The notes beneath the pieces were generated by a model, which had not been told where the DNA came from, did no database searches, and saw only the letters and a list, made by a program, of their open reading frames with translations. A DNA stretch of 64,000 bases from UBA1715 sp045600045 (GTDB taxonomy: Bacteria; Bacteroidota; Bacteroidia; Bacteroidales; UBA1715), in the NCBI GenBank assembly GCA_045600045.1, contig JAZRXD010000100.1:1-64000 (forward strand), read 5' to 3'. A program made the position numbers and the translations under genes. Each line of letters starts with the position of its first letter. Position 1 is the stretch's first letter. Shown here one piece after another: positions 44,501 to 53,476 of this stretch.

Positions 44501-45002
44501 TATTGCTTTGGAAGTGTTGTGGAATGTGTTAGAAGAAGAAAAAACGACTTCGAAATTGATTGTGCACGCAGAAAAAAAACAATCTGTCGCAAAGAAAGAA
44601 CAGATTGCTGATGTACCATCTGTTGAATATGATTGGTCGTCATATACTATATTGGTAGGTGATTCCGATGAAGAAAGTTTTGGATATATTCAAGAATGCT
44701 TGTTGCCTACGAAAATAAATATTCAACGTGCAAAAGATGGCGAAACGCTTATTGAATTATTCAAAAAATCAAATCACATTTCAGTCATATTATTAGATGT
44801 CCAATTACAAAAAAAGAATGGATTTGAGGTTGCGCAAACCATTCGAAATCAGGATAAAAAGGTTCCGATTATAGCCCAAACATTGTACGAAAATTACGAA
44901 GCAAAATTACAGTGCTTTGATGCAGGTTGCGACACCTATATCGCCAAACCATACAAGCACAGCGATTTGCGAGATTTGTTAATGAAAAGTTTAGACAAAT
45001 AG
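41556..45002 (+). CDS. Periplasmic-propeller sensor with PAS and receiver domains, no kinase core
   Basis: About 1148 residues from the ATG at 41556. A signal peptide (LTTLTVAAQ-Q) precedes a two-component-type beta-propeller with Reg_prop repeats (GFVWFATENGLVRYDGFDY, DYIWIGTMAGVDRY, YVWIGTYNNGVYAYS) to about 660, a Y_Y_Y domain and one membrane helix (FYVVLVLLLIGVICFWF, about 770-790). A coiled coil (about 800-890), a PAS-like domain (EYVSPSVVQMTGF) and a C-terminal receiver follow. The receiver keeps GDSDEE, the phosphoacceptor Asp near 1081 (LLDVQLQ), the Thr (IIAQTLY) and the Lys (AKPYK). I see no HisKA or HATPase motifs and no DNA-binding domain, unlike classical hybrid two-component systems. 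It sits just upstream of susC. Confidence 0.85.
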   Translation: MKNRWNILFVCLLSLTTLTVAAQQKYKVVNITVDDGLINGNIHQIFQDAQGFVWFATENGLVRYDGFDYKIFQTSPNNEHAISHNFVNSVVSENTDYIWIGTMAGVDRYSLLTGTFEHFRFYNRQGNVNMKPALRVFPVSDGCFVQSDDKSVYYAQVGNDTLCEIRFEQFLSNTFVSSMDLVDENHLLVGNKEGKVFLLAKDGKVELLKMGNTTVACVKNLRNNQKCVCYVDGTIEIFNGNTVQKSFKLSNLYDTYINDVEQIDDSVLLIGTRSQGVYELNLQSGIRPFDAPNLINKNCSYLYKDNFENIWIGHSYGGVTLCLSTTYSFENVDFISSDLQNQKILSVIKANGKLFVGTDGGGLYIFDTKTKHTQIFTYETGFQGVAFDNVVTSLSSDGEYVWIGTYNNGVYAYSLKNNAVSFRRELSQCPANDVSAVFADSKHNVWIGTYESGVFVFNKDSLNFIRHYTGYENDGFLNISCDGTTCFFEDNQHQIWIGSYYGISKIKESGESKIYKYDNYPGMRSSVVTSISQTDDSKIWFGSLQGLGFYDNQNDTIIALSNYQTANNMAVCGIVPQADSSMILVTPKYVYMYDPQQNDFRLLSALNKGEMRRNSCFVSPDNLLIGTDFGMKSISLPVENNIDSVHSLRLTDFIVNGESIFSPQWKSEISCKDGVYYLELPYNQKNIRLKFSDFYFDQTRISDFLYKLKGFSDSWVLLHNANEVSYTNLQGGDYVFYAKHLSNDSNSEMEIHIHIAKALWERAEFYVVLVLLLIGVICFWFIRRMQMMVRMKNVLQKQVDLRTQDIQRKTEQIQLQNVQMKLQRDAATRQRSESEMQKSNLEKRLSILLAKIQKNDELISDLKQRTVSLNKEKLLLKRKIDLYENNVRDVVFKILLPSEKIEYVSPSVVQMTGFEDKEFVEGMVSLKDLLTSEIKSQIKQYRAIMLEGRMPEVTEFEIISKDGAKKHICQYARYETNLKGSVIALEVLWNVLEEEKTTSKLIVHAEKKQSVAKKEQIADVPSVEYDWSSYTILVGDSDEESFGYIQECLLPTKINIQRAKDGETLIELFKKSNHISVILLDVQLQKKNGFEVAQTIRNQDKKVPIIAQTLYENYEAKLQCFDAGCDTYIAKPYKHSDLRDLLMKSLDK

Positions 45003-45021
45003 TATAAAAATCGACTTTTTA

Positions 45022-45053
45022 TTTTTGAAAGAATTAATCTTTTGATAAATTTG
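45022..45053 (+). promoter_or_regulatory. Promoter of the susC operon
   Basis: TTTTTG (45022-45027) as -33 and TAAATTTG (45046-45053) as -7, 18 bases apart, form a near-consensus Bacteroidota promoter. A 5' untranslated region of about 65 bases follows. Confidence 0.65.
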
Positions 45054-45126
45054 TCCGTTCTTTTTGAAATGGTGAAAAATCATTAGGAAAGGCAAGTAAT
45101 TAATTGTTTAACTAAAATAAATTTTC

Positions 45127-48100
45127 ATGAAAAAAATCTTCAAACAAAAAAAATGCTTAGCCATTTTTTTGATCGCGTTTTTTTCCGTGGGTTATGCTAG
45201 CGCTCAAATTTCAGTGTCTGGTAAGTTAGTTGATCAAAAGGGTGCTCCTTTAATCGCTGCTTCTGTTGCTGAGGTCGGAACTACTAACGGTACATTTACG
45301 GAATTGGACGGAAGTTGGACATTGTCGGTTAAAAGTGCTGATGCTGTCTTGGAATTCTCTTATGTTGGTTTCGCAACACAAACAATGAAAGTTGGTTCGA
45401 AAAGAACTTTCGATGTTACGTTGAAGCCAGATGCAATCGTTATGGAAAAGGTTGTGAAAATCGGTTATGCCAGCGTTAAGTTGGAAGATGCAACTGGTTC
45501 TCCAGCCGTTGTCGCAGGTGATGAATTGGCGAAAGCTCCGGTTCTTGCTGTTGACCAAGCTTTGCAAGGTAAGGCGGCTGGTGTGAGTGTAACGTCGAAC
45601 TCTGGTACTCCTGGTGCCGCAATGGATATCGTTATCCGTGGTCGTGGTACTACAGGTGATGCTCGTCCGTTGTACGTTGTCGATGGTGTTCCTCAAGGTT
45701 ATGAATATCGTGGCGATCCAGGAAATATTGAATCTTTAACAATTTTGAAAGACGCTTCTTCTTGTGCTATTTATGGTGCTCGTGGTGCTAACGGTGTTGT
45801 TCTTATCACAACAAAAGGTGGTAACGAAGCTGCCGACTACGAATATGTAAACATCAATTTCGATGGTTACAAAGGCGTTCAACAAGCTTGGAAACAAATG
45901 GATGTTCTTTCAGGTGACGAATTCGCTGAAATGATTAGTGGTGGAAAAGAAAATACTGTTGAAAATGGTTTCGGTGGAAACAATGCAAATTGGCAAGATA
46001 CAGTATTCCGCATTGCTACAATTCAAAAATATAGAGTATCAGCTGAAGGTGGATCTGCAAAAAGTTCATGGTCTATCAATGCAGGTTATCAAGATCAAGA
46101 TGGTATCGTAAGAACAACAAATTATAATCGTTATGATTTCGGATTGAAATCAATGTATAAAGTAAACAAACGTTTAGATATCGGTGCTAACTTGGGTTAT
46201 AGCCAAACTTCACAAGACCTTGTTAACGAAGCTCAAATCGAACAATCAGCTCTTGGCTTGGCTTTGATTTTCGATCCAACAGTTGCTCGTGGTTATGCTC
46301 CTGCAAGTGCGGCTTCTGGTCAATCTTATGGAAACCCTGAAGTTTTGCTAGGATTTAATAATGATACAAAAACAGGCTATGGAATTGGTGGTGGTGCTTG
46401 GTTGAACTACAAATTGAATTTCTTGCCTTGTTTGGATGGTCTTGAATTCAAATCTCAATTCAATTATGGTAAATGGGGAAATGAAGAAAAAGATTACGTT
46501 CCTGAATATTTCATTTCTACAACTCAAAATAATGGTGTGTCATATATTGAAAATACAGTTCAAGGTGGTTACAACTGGAGTTTGTCAAATACATTGACTT
46601 ATTCTTTGAATTTGTATGATAAAGTTGATACAACAAGAGTTAATCATGCATTCCGTTTCTTGTTAGGTCACGAAGCTTTGTATGATTCTCAAGAAACATA
46701 TATGACTCGTATAGAAAATATTGGTGAAGAGGATTATCAACACTATATTATTTCCGGTGATAATGGAACAACTTGGGCTGAAACTTGGCAAGCACCAAAC
46801 GAACACTCAATGTTGTCATATATCGGTCGTGTTGAATATTCTTACCGTGATAGATATTTGATGAACTTTACAGTTCGTCGTGATGGTTCTTCACGTTTCG
46901 GTTCAGAATATAAATTTGGTACTTTCCCTTCTATCGGTTTGGCATGGAAAGTGAACAAAGAAATGTTCTTCCAACGTAACAAATTCTTAGCTGAAAACAT
47001 TAATTTGTTTAAACTTCGTGCTGGTTGGGGTAAAATCGGTAACGAAAATATTGCAAACTACCTATATGTTGCAAGTATGGTTGCTGACCAAGAATCTGGT
47101 TACAACTTCGGTGGAAATGCTGTTACAGGTGTTGTTACTGATGGTGTAGCAAATGATGAATTACACTGGGAGGAAGCTACTAGCTGGGATTTAGGTACTG
47201 ACATTAGCTTCTGGAACAACAAATTGATGTTCAACTTTGACTATTTCGTAAAGAATAACGTTGATAACCTTGTTGCAGTTGCAGTTCCTTCGGTAGTTGG
47301 TTGTGATAAGAAAAATCCAACAGTAAATGCTGGTAAAATTTTGAACCGTGGTTATGAACTTAGCTTGGTTTACAGAAACAATCTTAAATTCAACGATGAA
47401 AGCAAATATACTTTCAACTATAGCGTTGGTGGTAACTTCTCTCATATTTATAATGAAGTTCAGGAATTGGGTGGAACAGTTCTTTACGGTGGAAACATCG
47501 GACGTTCTTCAAATGTTTACGCTTGTAGAACTTTGGAAGGTTTCCCAATCGCTTCGTTCTGGGGTTACAAAGTTGAAGGCGTATTCTCTTCTTATGATGA
47601 AATAAATCAATCTGCTCAACCTTCTGCAAAATTGGGCGATTTTATAATCAAAGATGTTGATGGTGATAACCAAATCACATCTAATGATATTGTTTGTATA
47701 GGTAATCCAAATCCGGATTTTACTTATGGATTCAATGTTGATGCATCGTATGCTGGATTTGATTTAAGTTTGGCTTTCCAAGGTGTTGCTGGAAATGATA
47801 TTTTCAACAATACAAAATACTACTTGGATGGTGGTGCTTTGAATTCAAATGTTTCAACTCGTCGTTTGGATGCTTGGTCTCCTGAAAATTCAGGATCTTC
47901 AGAACCAACAAAAGCTGACCAATATACAAATACAACAGGTTATCCAAGTTCTGCTTACATAGAAGATGGCTCATATTTCCGTTTGAAAAACGTTACTTTG
48001 GGTTACACATTACCTGAAAATATAGTAGAAAAGGTAAAATTGAAAACTTTGCGTTGTTATGTACAAGCACAAAACTTGTTGACATTCACGAAATATAGTG

Positions 48101-48222
48101 GATTCGACCCTGAAATCGGTACAAATACTGCTTTGAACTGGGAAGGCCCTGAATATGGTGTTGATCGTGGTACATATCCACAAGCAAGATCGTTCGTGTT
48201 TGGTGTTAATTTAGGCTTTTAA
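45127..48222 (+). CDS. SusC/RagA-type TonB-dependent outer-membrane transporter
   Basis: 1031 residues. A signal peptide (FFSVGYASA-Q) is followed by a CarboxypepD-like domain (SGKLVDQKGAPLIAASVAEV), a SusC plug (QGKAAGVSVTSNSGTPG, RGRGTTGDARPLYVVDGVP, RGANGVVLITTKGG) and a beta barrel ending in an aromatic motif (SFVFGVNLGF). No N-terminal sigma-factor-interacting STN domain is seen. It imports glycans or peptides across the outer membrane with its SusD partner. The start follows a good promoter, and the susD gene begins 12 bases later. Confidence 0.96.
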   Translation: MKKIFKQKKCLAIFLIAFFSVGYASAQISVSGKLVDQKGAPLIAASVAEVGTTNGTFTELDGSWTLSVKSADAVLEFSYVGFATQTMKVGSKRTFDVTLKPDAIVMEKVVKIGYASVKLEDATGSPAVVAGDELAKAPVLAVDQALQGKAAGVSVTSNSGTPGAAMDIVIRGRGTTGDARPLYVVDGVPQGYEYRGDPGNIESLTILKDASSCAIYGARGANGVVLITTKGGNEAADYEYVNINFDGYKGVQQAWKQMDVLSGDEFAEMISGGKENTVENGFGGNNANWQDTVFRIATIQKYRVSAEGGSAKSSWSINAGYQDQDGIVRTTNYNRYDFGLKSMYKVNKRLDIGANLGYSQTSQDLVNEAQIEQSALGLALIFDPTVARGYAPASAASGQSYGNPEVLLGFNNDTKTGYGIGGGAWLNYKLNFLPCLDGLEFKSQFNYGKWGNEEKDYVPEYFISTTQNNGVSYIENTVQGGYNWSLSNTLTYSLNLYDKVDTTRVNHAFRFLLGHEALYDSQETYMTRIENIGEEDYQHYIISGDNGTTWAETWQAPNEHSMLSYIGRVEYSYRDRYLMNFTVRRDGSSRFGSEYKFGTFPSIGLAWKVNKEMFFQRNKFLAENINLFKLRAGWGKIGNENIANYLYVASMVADQESGYNFGGNAVTGVVTDGVANDELHWEEATSWDLGTDISFWNNKLMFNFDYFVKNNVDNLVAVAVPSVVGCDKKNPTVNAGKILNRGYELSLVYRNNLKFNDESKYTFNYSVGGNFSHIYNEVQELGGTVLYGGNIGRSSNVYACRTLEGFPIASFWGYKVEGVFSSYDEINQSAQPSAKLGDFIIKDVDGDNQITSNDIVCIGNPNPDFTYGFNVDASYAGFDLSLAFQGVAGNDIFNNTKYYLDGGALNSNVSTRRLDAWSPENSGSSEPTKADQYTNTTGYPSSAYIEDGSYFRLKNVTLGYTLPENIVEKVKLKTLRCYVQAQNLLTFTKYSGFDPEIGTNTALNWEGPEYGVDRGTYPQARSFVFGVNLGF

Positions 48223-48233
48223 TTAAATTTTTG

Positions 48234-49955
48234 ATGAAAATGAAAAAAGTATCAATCGTAATATTAGCAGCACTTGGGTTATGCTCTTGTACAAAAGACT
48301 TTATAACCAAAGATCCTCTAGGAGTTTCTAGTAGTGCAACTTATTATAATGATCCTGCTCAATGTCAATTGGCTGTTAATGCAATCTACGATCCACTAGG
48401 TTGGTTTGAAATGCATGATGAGTATATTTGGAAAATTGGTGATATCTGTTCTGATGATTTTGAACGTGGTGGTGCCAACACGTTGTCAACTTATACAACT
48501 GGTGATGACTGGGAAAAGAGTGGACAGTTAGCTGTTTTCGAAGCTACAGATAGAAGTGCCATAATGTCGGGTATATGGAAAGCTGGTTATGTTGCAATTG
48601 CTCGTGCAAATGCAATGTTGGCAGCAACAAGCGACAAGACTTCAAAGGATTATAAAACAATGCGCGCCGAAGTTCGTTTCTTGCGTGCTTGGTATTATTT
48701 CCAAATGACAAAAGTTTTTGGTCCAGTTATTTTGACAGAAAGTTCAGTTTCTGTTGCTAATGCTGAAAATTTGGGTAATCGCGCTGATGGTGATGATAAT
48801 ATTGGTAGCAAACAAGTTAAAGCACAATATGATTTCATCATTTCAGAATTGGAAGCAATAAAAGACGATTTACCTAAAACAGCTGCAGCTGCAGGAAAAG
48901 TAACAAATGGAGCTGCGAGAGCTTTTTTGGCTAAAGCATATTTGTATAGAGCTGATTTCTGTAGTAATGCTTCTGATTATGAAAATGCTTACAAAACAGC
49001 TTACGATTTGTATCAAGAAGCTGATGGTGGTTTGTATGGTTTGCAAGCTCATTATCAAGATGTATTTGATATTTATGGTGAGTCATTTGAAAATAGCAAA
49101 GAAGTCGTTTTCGCTGTTCAATTTATTGCTGGTTCAATGTATGGACGTCAAGGCGATGGAACAATCCAACCTGTTTATACTGCACCTCGTTATTACATTA
49201 ATCCAGCAAACCGTAGCTCTCAAATCGAAGATGGTTTAGGTTATGGTTTTGCAATGCCTACTCAAGATTTGTTGGATGATTTCGAAGATGGTGATGCTCG
49301 TGCTACAATGATTGTTGCTTCTCCTTTTGTTGACAAAACAACAATTGAAAGATTGAAACTTGATACAGCAGCATGGATTATTCCTTCTAAAATTTCCGGC
49401 TCTGAAGGTTGGTATTCAATCGGTAAGGTTGATTGGTCAACTGGTTATTATAGTATGAAGAAAACACAATTAAGTACATTGTTGTGTAATAGTGGTCATA
49501 ATAGCCAATGCTCTGGTAAGAATAATATTGTTCTACGTTGGGCTGATGTTATGTTGATTGCTGCTGAAGCAGGTGTTCAATGTGGTCACGAAGCAGAAGC
49601 TTTGAAATTGGTTAACAAATTACGTGAACGTGCTCGTAACAGTGCTAGAACAATTGATTATAAGAAATCAGGTGCTTCTGCAGCTTGTTATACATATGCA
49701 CCAGCTTCTACACCAGCTGATTTGTCATCGGTTGATTTGACTGCTGTAAAACACGAACGTCGTGTTGAAATGTATGGTGAAGCAGAACGTTATTGGGATT
49801 TGGTACGTTGGAATGAAACTGAAAAATTCAGAACTGAAGATATTTCGGGGTATAAATTTCAATATAATCCAGTTACATTGGGTAGATGGCCAATTCCTCA
49901 ATCGGAAATCATCCTTCAAACTGGCGGTAATTTAAAACAAAATCCTGGTTATTAA
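48234..49955 (+). CDS. SusD/RagB-type surface glycan-binding lipoprotein
   Basis: 573 residues from the ATG at 48234, after a TTG-ATG pair. A lipoprotein signal with LGLCSC is followed by the SusD helical core: DPAQCQLAVNAIYDPLGWFE near the N-terminus, YVAIARANAMLAA, RAEVRFLRAWYYFQMTKVFG and a C-terminal RRVEMYGEAERYWDLVRWN with WPIPQSEI, the family's conserved end. It is the lid and ligand-capture partner of the SusC protein. It shares the operon with the next lipoprotein. Confidence 0.95.
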   Translation: MKMKKVSIVILAALGLCSCTKDFITKDPLGVSSSATYYNDPAQCQLAVNAIYDPLGWFEMHDEYIWKIGDICSDDFERGGANTLSTYTTGDDWEKSGQLAVFEATDRSAIMSGIWKAGYVAIARANAMLAATSDKTSKDYKTMRAEVRFLRAWYYFQMTKVFGPVILTESSVSVANAENLGNRADGDDNIGSKQVKAQYDFIISELEAIKDDLPKTAAAAGKVTNGAARAFLAKAYLYRADFCSNASDYENAYKTAYDLYQEADGGLYGLQAHYQDVFDIYGESFENSKEVVFAVQFIAGSMYGRQGDGTIQPVYTAPRYYINPANRSSQIEDGLGYGFAMPTQDLLDDFEDGDARATMIVASPFVDKTTIERLKLDTAAWIIPSKISGSEGWYSIGKVDWSTGYYSMKKTQLSTLLCNSGHNSQCSGKNNIVLRWADVMLIAAEAGVQCGHEAEALKLVNKLRERARNSARTIDYKKSGASAACYTYAPASTPADLSSVDLTAVKHERRVEMYGEAERYWDLVRWNETEKFRTEDISGYKFQYNPVTLGRWPIPQSEIILQTGGNLKQNPGY

Positions 49956-49975
49956 TAAATAGGAGGTTTAAGGTT

Positions 49976-50974
49976 ATGAAAAAATATAGTTTTATAGTAA
50001 TCCTTGCGTTGATTGCAGGTTTTACATCATGTAAAAAAGTAGAAGAACCAGAATCAGCAGACTTTGCTTGGTATTTGAAAGCTGACTATGAAGCAAATCA
50101 ATTGGATTTGTCAAAAGCTAAAGCTAATCCAGCTACAATCGAGTTGAGCGATGTTCTTTACTTTGTTGCAAAATCAAGTGATGCTAATTCATATGTTGTA
50201 TGGACTGGAGATTTTGGCCATGATTTCATAGAACGTGATTTGTCAGATGAATTAGCAAAAGATACAAACAATAATGTTTCAAAACGTGCAACAGGTTTGG
50301 CATTATCTACAAAAGATGGTATGGGTAGATCTTACAAAACGTATAATTATACAACAATATCTCCTGTAGGAAAACCTTTCCAAATCTATTGTACTGCTCG
50401 TAACTATGATTATGAGTTAGATGATTATGCTGAAGTAAAAGCAGGTCCTTATTCTATTACTGTAGTTGATACTCAAACAGATTTGTGGGATAATGATGAT
50501 CCTTACAATAGTGCTGGTGCAACAAATTATGACATTACATTTAAGTTGGGGTCTAAGAAAATTAATAAAAACACAACAGGTAGTGCTGGTCGTTACGAAT
50601 TGGTTTATGAGGATGTAAACAAAGGTATTTTGCCTGGTGTTAAGGTTGTTTATCCTAAAGGTGCATCTTTAACTAGTTCACAAATGATTTTCAAGGCTAA
50701 AAACTGTGTCCCATTTGTTGAAGACGGAACACTTACTTACAGTGTAAAATATGGAACTTATACATGGGAAACTGATTTGTCTTCAGACAAAAAATTGATT
50801 TTGGCTTCTCAAAGTGCTGTTGCAGAAGGCTACACTGATTATTTGTTGTTGACTGTTGGTGATGCTGGTGTTGATAGCAAGGGAAATGTAACTTGTTCAA
50901 ACGATAAATCAAAAATCGTTGTTCCTGAGTATACAAAAGAATATGTGATTACAACAGAAGAATATGCTGAATAG
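49976..50974 (+). CDS. Surface lipoprotein of the SusCD operon, SusE-like position
   Basis: 332 residues. Lipoprotein signal (IAGFTSC, Cys near residue 19) with a beta-rich mature part having Ig/PKD-like stretches (DVLYFVAKSSDANSYVVWTG and KPFQIYCTARNYDYELDDYA). It lies 20 bases after susD and before a terminator, the place of SusE/F-like or other accessory binding lipoproteins. The ligand is unknown and no exact family is assigned. Confidence 0.75.
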   Translation: MKKYSFIVILALIAGFTSCKKVEEPESADFAWYLKADYEANQLDLSKAKANPATIELSDVLYFVAKSSDANSYVVWTGDFGHDFIERDLSDELAKDTNNNVSKRATGLALSTKDGMGRSYKTYNYTTISPVGKPFQIYCTARNYDYELDDYAEVKAGPYSITVVDTQTDLWDNDDPYNSAGATNYDITFKLGSKKINKNTTGSAGRYELVYEDVNKGILPGVKVVYPKGASLTSSQMIFKAKNCVPFVEDGTLTYSVKYGTYTWETDLSSDKKLILASQSAVAEGYTDYLLLTVGDAGVDSKGNVTCSNDKSKIVVPEYTKEYVITTEEYAE

Positions 50975-50988
50975 TATTATTTAATTAT

Positions 50989-51024
50989 CAAAAGCACCTC
51001 CCAGTATTGAGAGGTGCTTTTTTT
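50989..51024 (+). terminator. Terminator of the SusCD operon
   Basis: AAAAGCACCTC, loop and GAGGTGCTTTTTTT. The next gene's ATG follows directly. Confidence 0.9.
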
Positions 51025-51744
51025 ATGTCTAAAAGAATGGAACAAGTGTCGAAACCTAAAAAAGAGAATCTATTACTCAACTTATTGTGTAATATCGTAA
51101 TACCTGTATTAATTATGACCAAAATGAATGGTACGGAAGGTACATTCGCTTTGGGCCCAAAATATAGTTTGATAATTGCTCTATTATTCCCATTAGGTTA
51201 CGGTATTGCTGATTTCATTCGTGCTAAAAAAGTTAATTTCATCTCTATATTGGGTTTTGTGAGTGTGTTGCTTACTGGCACATTCGGTTTGCTTGAATTG
51301 AATCCTTTGATGTTGGCAATCAAAGAGGCTTCGGTTCCTTTAATAATTGCAATATTTGTTTTCGTTTCTATTAAGTTGGATAGAAATGTGGTTTCTACAT
51401 TGTTTTTCAACGAAGACGTGATTGATATGACTAAAGTCTATGTTGTTCTTGATGAAAGAAATAAACGTTCTGAATTTGAAACAATGTTTAAAAATGCATC
51501 TTATTGGGTGGTCGTTTCGTTTCTTTTGTCATCGGTGCTGAATTTCACTTTGGCTCGGATAATCTTGCAAAGCCAACCAGGAACGGAAGCTTATACGGCT
51601 GAAATAGGTAAACTGACAGGCTTGAGTTTCCCGGTAATAGCTGTTCCTTGTACAATCATTTTAGTTGTTGTGATGTTTTATATTTTCAAACAAATAACTA
51701 AAATGACCGATATACCGTTGGAGGAAATGTTAAAGACTAATTAG
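51025..51744 (+). CDS. VC0807-like membrane protein
   Basis: 239 residues from the ATG at 51025 (MSKRMEQVSKPKKENLLLNL); an in-frame ATG at 51007 lies in the terminator hairpin and is rejected. About six membrane helices with LLCNIVIPVLIMTKMNG, LFPLGYGIADFIRAKKVN and LTGTFGLLELNPLMLAIKEA match the VC0807 family, a septation-protein-A-like membrane protein group of unknown function. It probably runs from readthrough or its own weak promoter. Confidence 0.75.
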   Translation: MSKRMEQVSKPKKENLLLNLLCNIVIPVLIMTKMNGTEGTFALGPKYSLIIALLFPLGYGIADFIRAKKVNFISILGFVSVLLTGTFGLLELNPLMLAIKEASVPLIIAIFVFVSIKLDRNVVSTLFFNEDVIDMTKVYVVLDERNKRSEFETMFKNASYWVVVSFLLSSVLNFTLARIILQSQPGTEAYTAEIGKLTGLSFPVIAVPCTIILVVVMFYIFKQITKMTDIPLEEMLKTN

Positions 51745-52205
51745 TATAGTCTTAGGTCGCCGTTATAGAAATCGCAGTTGAATTCTCGTAGCGGATATTC
51801 GGCAGGACCTTTTTCCATATAGCCGCCTTCCATATTGAATTCCGATCCGCAACAAGGACATTTCAAAATATAAGGCCAATTAGAATCAATTTCCATGGCA
51901 CATTCATTTGCTTCGAATGTACATGTTCTGTCGTAAGCTCTAAAATCATCAACGCCGCCATTGTTTTTCTGACGATAGAGCACAACACCATTACAGTTGA
52001 ATCCCACACATTTTTCTCCGCTTGCCAATAATGCGGATCCGCCTATAATTCGTAAAGGTTCGTATCGTGGGTTTGTTTCCACGCTTAAAACTGTGTAGCT
52101 AATGCTTGTGACTGGTACAGGATTATCGTGTTTGTGGCACGAAATCATTATAAAACATAATGCTATTTCAATAATATATTTTGCTTTGTTATGCATGTCA
52201 ATCAA
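51741..52205 (-). CDS. Rieske-like Cys-rich lipoprotein
   Basis: 154 residues. Lipoprotein signal (LCFIMISC). The mature part has YDRTCTFEANE near 95 and ILKCPCCGSEFNMEGGYMEKG near 115-135, ending LREFNCDFYNGDLRLY. The spacing and the GP-A-E-YPL tail resemble Rieske [2Fe-2S]-type domains, but the first C-x-H is C-T-F and the second pair is CPCC, so a classical two-Cys-two-His cluster cannot form. A related metal site or a degenerate domain is possible. ATG at 52205 or 52196. It is divergent from the 122-residue gene. Confidence 0.65.
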   Translation of the reverse strand: MIDMHNKAKYIIEIALCFIMISCHKHDNPVPVTSISYTVLSVETNPRYEPLRIIGGSALLASGEKCVGFNCNGVVLYRQKNNGGVDDFRAYDRTCTFEANECAMEIDSNWPYILKCPCCGSEFNMEGGYMEKGPAEYPLREFNCDFYNGDLRLY

Positions 52206-52235
52206 TTTTTTATTTTTGTAAAAATATGAAATTCT

Positions 52236-52604
52236 ATGAATCGGATAATCTTACTGTTGAGTTTAGTTGTTCTTACATGGTCGGCTGCTGATGCGCAAGG
52301 TGGCCGAAAAAAATCTTTCATTCCACAAGACGATTCTGCTGAATACGATGAAGAATTGGAGGAAGAAGTGAAAATGGAAACCGAAATCCTGCAAAGCAAT
52401 CCCTCAATAAAGGAGCAACAACGTATGATTGTTCATCGTGAAAAACGAAAAGATAAAGAGTACAAAAAGCATCACAAAGAAATTCAGGATAAGAAGACGC
52501 AGAAGAACATGAAGAAAAGCAAAAAGAAATCCGAAGCGTATAATCAGCATAATCCACCGTTGAAGAGTCGTATGGCAGCAAAGAAACGTGCCCGTAAACG
52601 ATGA
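52236..52604 (+). CDS. Secreted basic hypothetical protein
   Basis: 122 residues. Signal peptide (VVLTWSAADA-QGG), then an acidic stretch (DDSAEYDEELEEEVKM) and a long Lys/Arg-rich helix ending RMAAKKRARKR. No family. The charged two-part layout suggests a periplasmic or nucleic-acid-binding protein, but no function can be stated. The final TGA overlaps the next gene's ATG by four bases, so they are coupled. Confidence 0.65.
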   Translation: MNRIILLLSLVVLTWSAADAQGGRKKSFIPQDDSAEYDEELEEEVKMETEILQSNPSIKEQQRMIVHREKRKDKEYKKHHKEIQDKKTQKNMKKSKKKSEAYNQHNPPLKSRMAAKKRARKR

Positions 52605-53476
52605 TTCGAGTTATTCCGAATATTGAAATAGATAGATTGCGTTGGGACGAACTTGTGCAAATGTCTTCGTTTTCCAACGTGTATGCTTTTTCGTGGTATT
52701 TGGATTCGGTTTGTCCGGGGTGGAAGGGATTGGTCCTAAATGATTACGAGGCAGTGCTCCCCTTGCCCGAAAAGCGTAGGTTAGGCTTTAGGTATTTGGT
52801 TCAACCTGTCTTTTCGCAACAATATACTATTTGTTCGTGCCGTGATTTAACCGAAGAAGAATTACTCTTATTCCGTGCCGAAATCCTTTCTTACAAAAGC
52901 ATTCGTTTGTGTTTTTCAAAATCTTTGTTTGGCAACGAAATTCCTCGAAATAATTTTTGCTTGGATTTGTCGAATTCCTACGACGAATTGTTTTCGGCGT
53001 ATGCGGAGAATACCAAACGTAATGTTGCCAAGGCTCAAAATGCCCAGTTGCTATGCCGTGAAAGTGATGATGTGAATTTTGCACTCAATCAATTGTTTAC
53101 TTTGGATGACAAGAATTTATATGTTTTTCAAGAAAATATAATACGTGCTTTGGTTCAAAAATCAAAAACAGAAATGTATGTGGTCGAGAATGGTTCCGAT
53201 TGCTTGGCTGTTGCTATTTTCTTGAGAATGAACAATACATTGTATTATTTGTTACCGGCAAGCAGTGACGAAGGTAAACAAAACAGTGCCATGTTTCTGT
53301 TGTTGGATTTAGTCATTCGAAAATATGCGCAAACAAATACGGTGCTTGACTTCGAGGGTTCTGAAATAGAAGGGGTGAAGCGTTTTTACGAAGGGTTTGG
53401 TGCGAAAAATGTGCCGTACTATTATTTCGAACAGCATTCGTTACCGCTTATTGGTAAGTTCATCAAAAAGCGATAG
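52601..53476 (+). CDS. FemAB/GNAT-like acyltransferase-fold protein
   Basis: 291 residues. Two GNAT-like halves: WDELVQMSSFSNVYAFSWYLD, YLVQPVFSQQYTICS, YAENTKRNVAKAQNAQLLCR (a FemAB-like hinge), AVAIFLRMNNTLYYLLPASS and FEGSEIEGVKRFYEGFGAKN. The family transfers acyl or aminoacyl groups, often in cell-envelope or peptidyl modification. The substrate is unknown. Its 3' end overlaps the convergent glycosyltransferase by 36 bases. Confidence 0.75.
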   Translation: MIRVIPNIEIDRLRWDELVQMSSFSNVYAFSWYLDSVCPGWKGLVLNDYEAVLPLPEKRRLGFRYLVQPVFSQQYTICSCRDLTEEELLLFRAEILSYKSIRLCFSKSLFGNEIPRNNFCLDLSNSYDELFSAYAENTKRNVAKAQNAQLLCRESDDVNFALNQLFTLDDKNLYVFQENIIRALVQKSKTEMYVVENGSDCLAVAIFLRMNNTLYYLLPASSDEGKQNSAMFLLLDLVIRKYAQTNTVLDFEGSEIEGVKRFYEGFGAKNVPYYYFEQHSLPLIGKFIKKR

